64,000 bases of DNA, taken from assembly GCF_007993935.1 (NCBI RefSeq), contig NZ_VITY01000004.1, forward strand, positions 452,666 through 516,665. Direction: 5' to 3'. Positions 54,714 through 62,938 of the stretch are shown here, piece after piece. This stretch comes from Bradyrhizobium macuxiense. GTDB taxonomy: Bacteria; Pseudomonadota; Alphaproteobacteria; Rhizobiales; Xanthobacteraceae. Numbering within the stretch: the first letter of the stretch is position 1; each line of letters starts with the position of its first letter. A program made the translations under genes and the position numbers. The notes beneath the pieces were generated by a model that was given only the letters and a program-made list of their open reading frames with translations, was not told the DNA's origin and did no database searches.

Positions 54714-55185
54714 AGCGCTGTTCCTTTCGGGAGGGCTCGCCGGCTGGGCTTTGGATGGCATTGCGAACGTTTTCCTTGATCGATTCCAATTGAGTGAGCA
54801 GGCGGTGCGCGTCTGCGGGGCTGATGCCCTCGAGCGCGGTCGCGGTGAGTTCGGAGCGCAGGCCTGCGAGCTTCCCGAGCAGCGGGCGCGCGGCCTTCTT
54901 CAGATAGAGGCGGTTGACGCGGCGGTCGTTCTCGTCGCTGCGGCGCTCGATCCAGCCATTGTCGCAGAGCTTGTCGATCAGCCGCGTCAGCGTGATCGGC
55001 TGCACCTCGAGCAGCTCGGCGAGCTCGGTTTGCTTCAGCCCTTCCTGGCGTTCCACCTTGGACAGGACGGCCCATTGCGCGCGGGTGATGCCGTAGCGCG
55101 CGGCCTCCTTGTCCGCATAGACGCGGATCAGCCGGAACAATTCACCCAGCGTAAACATGAAGTTCGCGTCCACGGAACCGCGCAT
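54706..55185 (-). CDS. MarR-family regulator of the efflux operon
   Basis: A 159-residue winged-helix repressor (if started at ATG 55185, with GGAG 9 bases before; in-frame ATGs at 55194 and 55200 are weaker). The HTH reads LKQTELAELLEVQPITLTRLIDKLCDNGWI and the wing RRSDENDRRVNRLYL. It leads the operon marR-emrA-emrB. An ATAAGC-type palindrome covers the region just upstream, so it probably represses itself and the pump until a phenolic or drug ligand binds. Confidence 0.88.
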   Translation of the reverse strand: MRGSVDANFMFTLGELFRLIRVYADKEAARYGITRAQWAVLSKVERQEGLKQTELAELLEVQPITLTRLIDKLCDNGWIERRSDENDRRVNRLYLKKAARPLLGKLAGLRSELTATALEGISPADAHRLLTQLESIKENVRNAIQSPAGEPSRKEQRYG

Positions 55186-55198
55186 CAATGCCATCTCC

Positions 55199-55228
55199 AT
55201 AAGCTTGGGATATAATAAGCTTGCTTAT
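55199..55228 (-). promoter_or_regulatory. MarR operator/promoter candidate
   Basis: A palindrome ATAAGC-TT-GCTTAT (55215-55228) and a further half-site ATAAGCTT (55199-55206) flank TATTATAT, a good -10-like box on the minus strand. Overlap of operator and promoter fits autorepression by the MarR-type protein. Confidence 0.6.
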
Positions 55229-55350
55229 GAATTCTGCACATCGGGTTAACGGAGGGCTGCTCCGCATTGGGGGCATGGCTGCATGGCGGCGAGGGACTGG
55301 GTCCGGGCCGGGCTATGGGAACGGGCGCAAAAATGCTACATATCGAGGCA

Positions 55351-55836
55351 ATGAGCCTGGCCAAGCCGACCTTTCCCGCCCCCGACCACGATCACGGCCG
55401 CTGTGCCGCGGACGCGATGGCGCATGCCGAGCAGGTCTGTGCGCGCCGCGGGCAGAAATTCACCCCGATCCGGCGTCAGGTGCTGCAGGCGCTGCTGTCG
55501 AGTCACCGCCCGCTCGGCGCCTATGAGGTGATCGACGAGCTGGCCAAGACGATGCCGCGCCCGGCACCGATTACCGTCTATCGCGCGCTCGACTTCCTGA
55601 TGGAGAACGGCCTCGTCCACCGTATCGAGAGCCGCAACGCCTTCCTGGCCTGCGCGCACGACCACGACGAAACCTCGATGGTGGCGTTCCTGATCTGCGA
55701 CCATTGCGGCTCGGTCGGCGAAATCCCGGCCGCCCCGGTCGCGCAAAGCCTGACCGCGGCGGCGCGGGCCTCGGGTTTCATCCCGAAACTCTCGGTCGTC
55801 GAGATCGCCGGCACCTGCGCGCATTGCCAGAAATGA
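55351..55836 (+). CDS. zur: Fur-family zinc regulator (Zur-like)
   Basis: A 161-residue Fur-family repressor. The recognition region is TPITVYRALDFLMENGLVHR-like (APITVYRAL), and two CxxC pairs, CDHCG and CAHCQ, are the structural zinc site typical of Zur; the N-terminus is His/Asp-rich (DHDHGRC). ATG 55351 has GAGG just before; ATG 55333 would add 6 residues. Zur represses zinc uptake genes when zinc is bound. No zinc transporter is adjacent, and the symbol is a family-level judgement. Confidence 0.82.
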   Translation: MSLAKPTFPAPDHDHGRCAADAMAHAEQVCARRGQKFTPIRRQVLQALLSSHRPLGAYEVIDELAKTMPRPAPITVYRALDFLMENGLVHRIESRNAFLACAHDHDETSMVAFLICDHCGSVGEIPAAPVAQSLTAAARASGFIPKLSVVEIAGTCAHCQK

Positions 55837-55864
55837 TCGTGCGCGGCCAAAGTCCTCACCGCGA

Positions 55865-55987
55865 TGTCGTCCCTGTGAAAGCAGGGACCCATAACCACCG
55901 CCCTCAATTGTTGTACGAGGCTGCAACGACAAGTCTCGTTCACAACACCGGCCGCGGCGTATGGGTCCCTGCTTTCGCAGGGACGAC
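55865..55987. repeat. Dispersed palindrome, GTCGTCCCTGTGAAAGCAGGG type
   Basis: TGTCGTCCCTGTGAAAGCAG and GGACCCATAACCAC are mirrored by TATGGGTCCCTGC and TTTCGCAGGGACGACG. It matches the families at 20745 and 58832 and sits between zur and the DMT transporter gene. Confidence 0.85.
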
Positions 55988-56036
55988 GCAGTCCGGCTAA
56001 CAACAACACGGCAGCAAGCCGGCCCCGCGAGGAAAC

Positions 56037-56993
56037 ATGTCGACCCAAGCGATCTCCGCCACCGTCACGAGGCCCGTCAGCGTCGGCCATGGGCTGCCGC
56101 CCGGCGCCATCGCATTGATGCTGATGCTGTGCGTGAGCTGGGGCTTCAACCAGCTGGCGGTCAAGCTCGCGCTGCCCGACGTGCCACCGATGCTGCAGGC
56201 GTTGATCCGCTCCTCGGGCGCGCTGCCGGTGATGCTGATCGTCGGCCATTTGCGCGGCGTAAAGTTCTTCGAGCGTGACGGCACGCTGGTGCCCGGCATC
56301 ATCGCCGGGCTGATGTTCGGCTGCGAGTTCGTGCTGATCTTCACCGGTCTGGTCTTCACCTCGGCCTCGCGCGCCTCGGTGTTCCTCTACACCGCGCCGT
56401 TCTTCGTCGCGCTCGGCTCGCACCAGTTCCTCGGCGAGCGCCTGTCGGCCGTGCAATGGAGCGGGCTGGCGCTGAGCTTTGCCGGCGTCGCGCTCGCGAT
56501 CGGCGTGCCGCAGCCCAATGTCGATGCCAAGGTGCTGCTCGGCGACCTCATGGTGGTCGGTGGCGGCGCGCTGTGGGCGGCGACCACGCTGGTCGCCAAG
56601 GGCACGCAGTTGCGCAAGGCCGCGCCGGAAAAGGCGCTCGGCTATCAGGTCGCGATCTCGATCCCGATCCTCGGCCTCGCCGCCTGGATCGCAGGCGAGC
56701 GCATCGAGCACGTGCCGAGCGCGCTGTCGATCTCGCTGCTCGCCTATCAGGCGGTCTGGGTAGTCGGCTGCACGTTTGTCATCTGGTTTGCGATGGTGAA
56801 GACCTATTCGGCGAGCAAGCTGTCGGCCTTCACCTTTGTCACGCCGCTGTTCGGCGTCGTCGCGGCCTATTTCATCATGCACGACACCCTGACCCCGGTG
56901 TTCGGCGTCGCCGCGCTGTTCGTGATCGCAGGCCTCTATCTCGTCAACAAGCCCGATCCGAAGGTGACGCCGGATCCGAACGTGCCGGCCTGA
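56037..56993 (+). CDS. DMT/EamA-family transporter
   Basis: A 318-residue protein with ten helices arranged as two EamA repeats (LMLCVSWGFNQLAVKLAL near the start, GALWAATTLVAKG in the second half). Such carriers export amino acids or other metabolites. ATG 56037 follows GAGGAAAC. It lies 200 bases after the zur-like gene and its substrate is unknown. Confidence 0.85.
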   Translation: MSTQAISATVTRPVSVGHGLPPGAIALMLMLCVSWGFNQLAVKLALPDVPPMLQALIRSSGALPVMLIVGHLRGVKFFERDGTLVPGIIAGLMFGCEFVLIFTGLVFTSASRASVFLYTAPFFVALGSHQFLGERLSAVQWSGLALSFAGVALAIGVPQPNVDAKVLLGDLMVVGGGALWAATTLVAKGTQLRKAAPEKALGYQVAISIPILGLAAWIAGERIEHVPSALSISLLAYQAVWVVGCTFVIWFAMVKTYSASKLSAFTFVTPLFGVVAAYFIMHDTLTPVFGVAALFVIAGLYLVNKPDPKVTPDPNVPA

Positions 56994-57053
56994 GGGGTTG
57001 CGCCCTTCCTCGAATGAACCTCGCGCAAGTCAGGTGAGCACGCTGCTCAGGCT

Positions 57054-57077
57054 CCCTCTCCCGCAAGGGGAGAGGGA
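57054..57077 (+). terminator. GC-rich hairpin after the DMT transporter
   Basis: CCCTCTCCC-GCAA-GGGGAGAGGG is a strong stem with a GCAA loop about 60 bases after the transporter stop. It resembles an arm of the CCTCTCCCC repeat family and may act as a transcript end. Confidence 0.5.
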
Positions 57078-57146
57078 ACCCTGCCGCCGGTACGTCCCTC
57101 ACTGACGCGTCACCGATTGGCGATACGACGAGGCGTCGCACCGCGC

Positions 57147-58403
57147 CTACATCATCCGTTCGTCCATCTCGAAATCGACGTAGACCGGCGGAAGCTGCAG
57201 CCCGCGGTCCGCAAGCATCCTTGCGCTGCCGGCTCCGAGTTCAGTGGCATCAAGTGAAATGGCGAGACCGTCCCGGGCGAGGATCGGCTGATAGCCCTTG
57301 ACGATCCTTTGGCCGAACGCCGGATAGGGCTGCGGGCCATCGGAGAACGAGTAGCGGAACGCCTGGTAGAGCGTCGACGATCGCAACGCCTCCATCGCAG
57401 CCAGCTCATGCCCTTCGGCGAAGCAGAGGCGTATTCTCAAGTAGGTGTTGTAGCCCTCGCTCAGCTTCTCGATCGCGATGAAGCTGTTCGCGTCCGCTCC
57501 ATCCAGTGTGTAGTAGGCCTTCGTCCGATGTTCCTCCGGCGCGGTCTCGGCCGCCCGCAGTTGCTCCTTCTCCTTGCGGAGGAGACCATCGATGTCGGCC
57601 TGTCCCGCATCCTTGCGAAGCTCGACGGCGTGGTGGCGCAAGACGTTGGCGCTTGCCCGGCGGTTCAGGTCCATCTCTCCGCCGCCCTCCGGCAGCACGC
57701 GCCAGCCGGCGACTTCAAGTCGAGTCCCGGCGCCGGAAAACAGCGCGTCGAATGGCGGAGAATAGATGCCGTGTCCGTAACGCGCGCAGAGGTCGACGAT
57801 GATGTCGCAAGCGGCGGTGACGGCGGGGGCGGACTTGTTCGCCTTGTCGGCGGCCTGCGTCCCGCCATCCGGCTGGATCGCGAATGTGGCCATGACGGCT
57901 TTGCTGAAACCGGAAACCCTGTGTTCCGCCTCCTGTCTGGCGGCCACGGCTGGATTCTCCTGCAGCGCCTCCGACAGGGCCGCCGGATTGGTCGCGTGGC
58001 TTCTCCGGATCAGCGCGAAGAAGAAGCCGAGGCCAAACAGGCCAAAGGCGCAGATCGCGGGCACGGCGGCGACCAGGCCGTACGGCACGTGAACGCCAAA
58101 CCATGCCTCGACGCGATCCTGGATCGCGGCGAAGAAGTAGAAGATCGCGAACGGTGCAAGGGCGAAGAACGCCGCGACGCCGGTGGTCAGACCGCTGTCG
58201 TGGAAGCGCCGGGCCGTCACCGCAAGCAGCGGCAGCGCCATTGCGATGACGGCGTAGATCGTCTTGTCGAACGGATAGGCCGCGAGCAGGACCAGCAGAC
58301 AAAACCCGAAGAACCACCAGAACTCGGCGCGCGACGCCCGTCCGCTGAAATCGGCATATTTCCTGAAGCAGGTGGCAATCGACGCGGCGGCGTGCATGAC
58401 CAT
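57147..58403 (-). CDS. DUF805 membrane domain with long unknown C-terminal domain
   Basis: A 418-residue protein. The first about 130 residues are a DUF805 domain: FSGRASRAEFWWFFGF followed by helices and the RRFHDSGLTTG motif. About residues 131-165 form a linker, and from 170 on there is a soluble domain of about 245 residues with no family I recognise (YGHGIYSPPFDALFSGAGTR, GYNTYLRIRLCFAEG). Typical DUF805 proteins are about 120-150 residues, so this is a fusion. The alternative start is the second Met two codons in. Confidence 0.75.
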   Translation of the reverse strand: MVMHAAASIATCFRKYADFSGRASRAEFWWFFGFCLLVLLAAYPFDKTIYAVIAMALPLLAVTARRFHDSGLTTGVAAFFALAPFAIFYFFAAIQDRVEAWFGVHVPYGLVAAVPAICAFGLFGLGFFFALIRRSHATNPAALSEALQENPAVAARQEAEHRVSGFSKAVMATFAIQPDGGTQAADKANKSAPAVTAACDIIVDLCARYGHGIYSPPFDALFSGAGTRLEVAGWRVLPEGGGEMDLNRRASANVLRHHAVELRKDAGQADIDGLLRKEKEQLRAAETAPEEHRTKAYYTLDGADANSFIAIEKLSEGYNTYLRIRLCFAEGHELAAMEALRSSTLYQAFRYSFSDGPQPYPAFGQRIVKGYQPILARDGLAISLDATELGAGSARMLADRGLQLPPVYVDFEMDERMM

Positions 58404-58594
58404 CTCCGGACAGACGGCGGCACTTTAGCGGTGAAGCCTTACGTCTTTCTCTCGCCAACAGGCGCAATTGCAGCCTTGCGCAATTGCAGCGCCGTGATCA
58501 GAGTTAACAAGTCCGGACGGTGTTGATCTATGTCAGCATCGACACCGACATTCCCTGGGAATCCCTCACGCGTGAGCTGCCCTGGAGGCGCGCT

Positions 58595-58783
58595 ATGCCA
58601 ACCGATGTCACCGACGCAATTGAAGCCGGAATCCGGTCTGCATTCACCGCATATTCCAAAGAGGATGATCCGGATTGGCGGAGTGCGTGCTGGATCAAGC
58701 CGGATGAGTGCTCCCATTTGGCAAAGAACATTCTGAAGGAGTTGGCGACGAGAGGCTTTGAGATCGTCAAGAAGCCGGCATAG
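58595..58783 (+). CDS. Hypothetical 62-residue protein
   Basis: A small acidic protein starting MPTDVTDAIEAGIRSAFTAY. ATG 58595 has a strong GGAGG 6 bases upstream, which decides against the in-frame ATG at 58520. The composition is mixed and soluble, with a Trp/Cys stretch (WRSACWIKPDEC). I recognise no family. A repeat follows downstream. Confidence 0.55.
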   Translation: MPTDVTDAIEAGIRSAFTAYSKEDDPDWRSACWIKPDECSHLAKNILKELATRGFEIVKKPA

Positions 58784-58831
58784 CTGCGCGCCCCAATGCG
58801 GAGGCGTGACTCCAGCCGCACAACACACTCA

Positions 58832-58954
58832 GTGTCGTCCCTGCGAAAGCAGGGACCCATAACCACGAATGGTTGTTGTTGAACGATTCTGGTACGACGA
58901 GTCCCTTTCACCAGATCCGCCGCGGAGTATGGTCCCTGCTTTCGCAGGGACGAC
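58832..58954. repeat. Dispersed palindrome, GTCGTCCCTGCGAAAGCAGGG type
   Basis: GTGTCGTCCCTGCGAAAGCA and GGGACCCATAACCAC are mirrored by GTATGGTCCCTGC and TTTCGCAGGGACGACA. It is the third clear copy of this family in the window and lies next to the sulfurtransferase stop. Confidence 0.85.
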
Positions 58955-58979
58955 AAGGAGAGAGCGCCTTTGCTCCCCA

Positions 58980-59855
58980 CTACCCCACTTCGATCGGCAG
59001 CTCCGCATCCTTCGCCCATTCGCCCATCGAGCCGTCATAGAGGGTGAGATTGTCGTAGCCGAGCCGATGCAGCTGGAACAGGTCGATGGTCGCGGAGATG
59101 CCGCCGCCGCAATAGGCGACGACGCGCTTGTCTTTGGTGATGCCTTGCGCGGCGAAAGTTGCCTCGGCCTCTTCGAGCGACACGAACGTCTTGCTCTTGG
59201 GATCGATCAATGTCGCCGCCGGCACGCTGACGCTGCCGGGGATGCGGCCGGGCCGGCCGTAGCGGCTCGGCTCGAGGCCCTTGTAGAATTGCGGGCCGAG
59301 CGCGTTGACGATCACGGTGTCGCGCTCGGTGGTGGCGGCGAGCACGTCATGCTTGTCGACGAACATGCCGTCCTTGGGCCGCGCCGGGAACGCGGCCTGT
59401 GGATAGCCGCCGGCAAGCCCGGTCTCGATGTCGCGTCCCTCGGCGGTCCATTTGTCGATGCCGCCGTCGAGCACCGCGGCGCCCGCAAAGCCGAGCGAGC
59501 GCAGCATCCACCAGAACCGCGTCGCCCACATCGCAGTCCCGATCGAATAGAGCACCACGCGGCTGCCTGCCGAGATGCCGTGCCGGCCGAACGCCGCCTC
59601 GAGCTGGGCCGTCGGCGGCATCATGAAGCGCAGGTTGGTATGGGGATCGGAGAATTCGGCCTGCAAATCGAGGAAATTGGCGCCCGGGATATGGCCGGCC
59701 TCGAACGTCTGGCGGCCCGAGACGACAATATAGGGAACGCCGCTGCCCGCGGGGGCCGGCTCCAGATAGGTCGTGCAGTCGAACAGCCGCAACTCGGGGC
59801 GGGTCAGGATCTCGGCGAGTTCCGCCGTGGTGATCAGCTCGCCATAGTCGGCCAT
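58980..59855 (-). CDS. sseA: Sulfurtransferase (thiosulfate/3-mercaptopyruvate type)
   Basis: A 291-residue protein with two rhodanese domains. The active loop in the second is VVAYCGGGISATID with catalytic Cys249; the CGGGISA loop is closer to mercaptopyruvate than to thiosulfate enzymes, which usually have CRxGx[R/T]. The start is ATG 59855. It moves sulfur from 3-mercaptopyruvate or thiosulfate to acceptors such as cyanide or thiols. It is a single gene in a minus-strand position, divergent from ispG. Confidence 0.83.
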   Translation of the reverse strand: MADYGELITTAELAEILTRPELRLFDCTTYLEPAPAGSGVPYIVVSGRQTFEAGHIPGANFLDLQAEFSDPHTNLRFMMPPTAQLEAAFGRHGISAGSRVVLYSIGTAMWATRFWWMLRSLGFAGAAVLDGGIDKWTAEGRDIETGLAGGYPQAAFPARPKDGMFVDKHDVLAATTERDTVIVNALGPQFYKGLEPSRYGRPGRIPGSVSVPAATLIDPKSKTFVSLEEAEATFAAQGITKDKRVVAYCGGGISATIDLFQLHRLGYDNLTLYDGSMGEWAKDAELPIEVG

Positions 59856-60115
59856 GTCGCGCCCTCCCGGTGTGTGTTTAACGGGATGCTAAGATGCGCC
59901 AAGTCACATGAAAAGCGGTCACTTTGCCCTTTGATTCACCCCAATTCGGCCCAATATAGCCAAAGCATGCAGGACGCCGCTGCATGGCTTGCGTTCGGCC
60001 CCAATCGGCGCCATAAGCTGTTGAATTCACTCCGAAACCTGACCGTTTGGCCCACCTTGCGTGAGGCCCATCGCCCCCTTGGTGAATGTCACCAAAACCT
60101 GATATTCGAGACGCC

Positions 60116-61405
60116 ATGAACAAGCCCGAGATTTTGCCGAAAGACGACGTCGCAGGTCCTCAAGCCCGGCACCAAACCACGCAGGTCATGGTCGGCAACG
60201 TTGCCGTCGGCGGCGGTGCGCCGATCGTCGTGCAGTCGATGACCAACACCGACACCGCCGATATCGATGGCACCATCGCCCAGGTGGCCGCGCTCTCCCG
60301 CGCCGGCTCCGAGATGGTGCGCATCACGGTCGACCGCGAGGAAGCCGCTGCCGCGGTGCCGCACATCCGTGACGGCCTGCGCAAGCGCGGCATCACGACG
60401 CCCCTGATCGGCGACTTCCACTATATCGGCCACAAGCTGCTCGCCGAGTATCCGGCCTGCGCCGAGGCGCTCGACAAGTACCGCATCAATCCCGGCAATG
60501 TCGGCTTCAAGAACAAGCGCGACACCCAGTTCGCCGACATCATCGAGATCGCCAACAAGAACAACAAGCCGGTGCGCATCGGCGCCAATTGGGGCTCGCT
60601 CGACCAGGAACTGCTCACCAAGCTGATGGACGAGAACACCGCGTCGCCGAATCCGCGCGACGCCCGCGCCGTGACCCGCGAGGCGATGGTGCAGTCGGCG
60701 CTGCTGTCGGCGGCCCGCGCCCAGGAGCTCGGCATGCCGAAGAACAAGATCATCCTGTCGGCGAAGGTCTCCGCCGTGCAGGATTTGATCGCGGTCTATC
60801 AGGAGGTCGTGCGCCGCTCCGATTACGCAATCCATCTCGGCCTCACCGAGGCCGGCATGGGCTCGAAGGGCATCGTCGCCTCCTCGGCCGCGCTCGGCAT
60901 CCTGTTGCAGCAGGGCATCGGCGACACCATCCGCATCTCGCTGACGCCGGAGCCCGGCGGCGACCGTACGCTGGAAGTGCAGGTCGCGCAGGAATTGCTG
61001 CAGACCATGGGCTTCCGCACCTTCGTGCCGCTGGTCGCGGCCTGCCCGGGTTGCGGCCGCACCACCTCGACCACGTTCCAGGAGCTGGCGCGTTCGATCC
61101 AGGACTTCATCCGCGACGAGATGCCGGCCTGGAAGACCAAATATCCGGGCGTCGAGCAGCTCAACGTCGCGGTGATGGGCTGCATCGTCAACGGCCCCGG
61201 CGAATCCAAGCACGCCAATATCGGCATCTCGCTGCCCGGCACCGGCGAGGCGCCGGCCGCGCCCGTGTTCGTCGACGGCAAGAAGTTCCGCACCCTGCGC
61301 GGTCCCGGCATCGCCGCCGACTTCAAGGCGCTGGTGATCGACTATATCGACCAGCGTTACGGCAGCGGCGCCAAGCTGCCCGAGCAGGCGGGCGCGGCGG
61401 AGTAA
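60116..61405 (+). CDS. ispG: 4-hydroxy-3-methylbut-2-enyl diphosphate synthase IspG
   Basis: A 429-residue enzyme of the MEP isoprenoid pathway that reduces the cyclic diphosphate MEcPP to HMBPP with a [4Fe-4S] cluster. Cluster ligands are Cys310 and Cys313 (ACPGCGRT) and Cys356 ([10 protein letters not shown]). The N-terminal TIM barrel includes QSMTNTDT and [11 protein letters not shown] 60116 starts MNKPEILPK. The upstream 260-bp gap (59856-60115) holds no gene. It is essential in most proteobacteria. Confidence 0.95.
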   Translation: MNKPEILPKDDVAGPQARHQTTQVMVGNVAVGGGAPIVVQSMTNTDTADIDGTIAQVAALSRAGSEMVRITVDREEAAAAVPHIRDGLRKRGITTPLIGDFHYIGHKLLAEYPACAEALDKYRINPGNVGFKNKRDTQFADIIEIANKNNKPVRIGANWGSLDQELLTKLMDENTASPNPRDARAVTREAMVQSALLSAARAQELGMPKNKIILSAKVSAVQDLIAVYQEVVRRSDYAIHLGLTEAGMGSKGIVASSAALGILLQQGIGDTIRISLTPEPGGDRTLEVQVAQELLQTMGFRTFVPLVAACPGCGRTTSTTFQELARSIQDFIRDEMPAWKTKYPGVEQLNVAVMGCIVNGPGESKHANIGISLPGTGEAPAAPVFVDGKKFRTLRGPGIAADFKALVIDYIDQRYGSGAKLPEQAGAAE

Positions 61406-61433
61406 TCTCACTCGGCTCGCGACCCATACTCGG

Positions 61434-61500
61434 TGTCGTCCCTGCCTAGTGCGCAATTGCGCACGGGAGCAGGGACCCATAACCACAGCCGGTGGTTATG
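61434..61500. repeat. Half-element of the GTCGTCCC family with GTGCGCAATTGCGCAC
   Basis: GTCGTCCCTGC-CTA, a 16-bp palindrome GTGCGCAATTGCGCAC (61449-61464) and GAGCAGGGACCC form the left arm; ATAACCAC-AGCCG-GTGGTTAT follows, but the distal arm is missing. The CTA-GTGCGC inset also occurs at 34338-34356. Confidence 0.75.
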
Positions 61501-61631
61501 GCGCGAGATGTGGGTTGCAAAACACAACCCTGTAGTACTATGGCGCAAGCGCCACAAGTCGCCGGAACTTGAACGCTCCCCAAGAGTTAATAGTCAGGGT
61601 CGGTTTTCGACCCGTGGGGAGGTGACACCGG
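61501..61631 (+). other. Hairpin-rich leader of a tiny gene
   Basis: This stretch contains GGTTG-CAAAA-CACAACC, a GTGGCGCTTGCGCCA-type stem (TGGCGCAAGCGCCA at 61541-61554) and GGGTCG-GTTTT-CGACCC (61601-61617), then GGGGAGGTGAC just before a 37-codon gene. The last hairpin is placed to control access to that ribosome site. No known riboswitch family was recognised. Confidence 0.45.
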
Positions 61632-61745
61632 ATGCGGGTGGATCATCATGACGGCATAGACGGCGTTGAAATCGCCTTAGTCAGCGCTGTGGTGGTGTCC
61701 TTCGCTATGCTTATGGCGAGCGTGGTTTGGCTTATGACCGGCTGA
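61632..61745 (+). CDS. 37-residue single-pass membrane peptide
   Basis: A short gene with a strong ribosome site (GGGGAGGTGAC, about 8 bases before ATG 61632). The product begins MRVDHHDGIDGVEI and then has a hydrophobic helix (ALVSAVVVSFAMLMASVVWL) ending MTG. It would be a small inner-membrane peptide. It sits alone between ispG and the TauD-family gene. No function is known. Confidence 0.5.
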   Translation: MRVDHHDGIDGVEIALVSAVVVSFAMLMASVVWLMTG

Positions 61746-61916
61746 CCTCAATACAAGGACGGCCTGATCCTAAATCTCCTCCAACGCCGCCTGTTCAAGC
61801 TCTAACGCCGCTACGCCCGCAAGAAGGAAGATTGCTGTAAACGTTTTGCGGCGTGGATTGCGCTTCGCTTGATCCCGGCTACGATGGTCAAAACAAGAAC
61901 CATCGGGAGAGCACCC

Positions 61917-62810
61917 ATGAGCTCGCTGTCCGGCAAGCAAGGCCCGCGCTACCGCCACCTCGCCGACCAATCCGAGCCCTATGAGACCATCGGCGTCGAG
62001 AAGCTGACGCCGATCATCGGCGCGGAAATCTCCGGCGTCGATATCGGCAAGCTGGTTGGCGACGATGCGCGCTCCAACCGCCAGATGGACGAGATCCATC
62101 GCGCGCTTGCCGAAAACCTCGTCATCTTCTTCCGCGACCAGCACATCAGCCCCGACCAGCACCTCGCCTTCGGCCGCAAGTTCGGCGAGCTGCACGTCCA
62201 CCCCGCCGCGCCCAATGAAGGCGACCCGGCGCTGATGAAGATCTATGCCGACAAGGATTCCCCGCGCGCCAATGGCGAAGGCTGGCACACCGACGTGTCC
62301 TGCGATCTCGAGCCGCCGATGGGCTCGATCCTGTACATCAAGCAGTGCCCGCCGCGCGGCGGCGACACCCTGTTCGCCAACATGTATGCGGCCTATGAGG
62401 CGCTGTCGGACCGCATGAAGGCCTATCTCGACGGGCTGACCGCGCTGCATGACGGCGAGCAGACCTATCGCGGCCTGTACGCCAACTACGGCGTCGCCGA
62501 CAAACGGGAATATCCCCGCGCCGAGCATCCGGTGGTCCGTACCCATCCGGTGACGGGGAAGAAATCGCTCTACGTCAATCGCGGCTTCACCCGCTTCATC
62601 GTCGGCATCCCGCGCGACGAGAGCGACGCCATGTTGGCCTACCTCTACCAGCACGCCGAGAACCCGCTGTTCCAGTGCCGCTTCCGCTGGACCGAGAACG
62701 CGATCGCGTTCTGGGACAACCGCTGCGCCCAGCACCGCGCGATGTGGGACTACTGGCCGCACACCCGCTCCGGCACCCGCGTCACGGTGAAGGGCGAACG
62801 GCCGGTGTGA
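61917..62810 (+). CDS. TauD/TfdA-family Fe(II)/2-oxoglutarate dioxygenase
   Basis: A 297-residue non-heme iron dioxygenase. The facial triad is His124 and Asp126 (GWHTDVSCD) and His273 (CAQHRAMWDY); the 2-oxoglutarate Arg is Arg284 (THSG region HTRSGTR). ATG 61917 has GGGAGAGCACC upstream and an ATG at 61869 is an alternative. The family cleaves taurine, alkylsulfonates, phenoxyacetates and others; with the SsuA-C-B transporter at 31 kb a sulfonate is possible, but no direct evidence links them. Confidence 0.88.
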   Translation: MSSLSGKQGPRYRHLADQSEPYETIGVEKLTPIIGAEISGVDIGKLVGDDARSNRQMDEIHRALAENLVIFFRDQHISPDQHLAFGRKFGELHVHPAAPNEGDPALMKIYADKDSPRANGEGWHTDVSCDLEPPMGSILYIKQCPPRGGDTLFANMYAAYEALSDRMKAYLDGLTALHDGEQTYRGLYANYGVADKREYPRAEHPVVRTHPVTGKKSLYVNRGFTRFIVGIPRDESDAMLAYLYQHAENPLFQCRFRWTENAIAFWDNRCAQHRAMWDYWPHTRSGTRVTVKGERPV

Positions 62811-62938
62811 GTGCGCGGCTGGGCGCGATGCGTCAGCCTGGCCCAACGCGGCGCGGTTAACAGGGGTAACCCTTGCGGGTCATAGTATCCGTGAGCCGCT
62901 GAGCCCTATGATGCCGCATCAGACTGGGCGTTATCACC

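Noticed and set aside
60089..61486. 465-codon minus-strand frame opposite ispG
   Set aside because: Shadow of ispG, which has all cluster Cys and a normal start.
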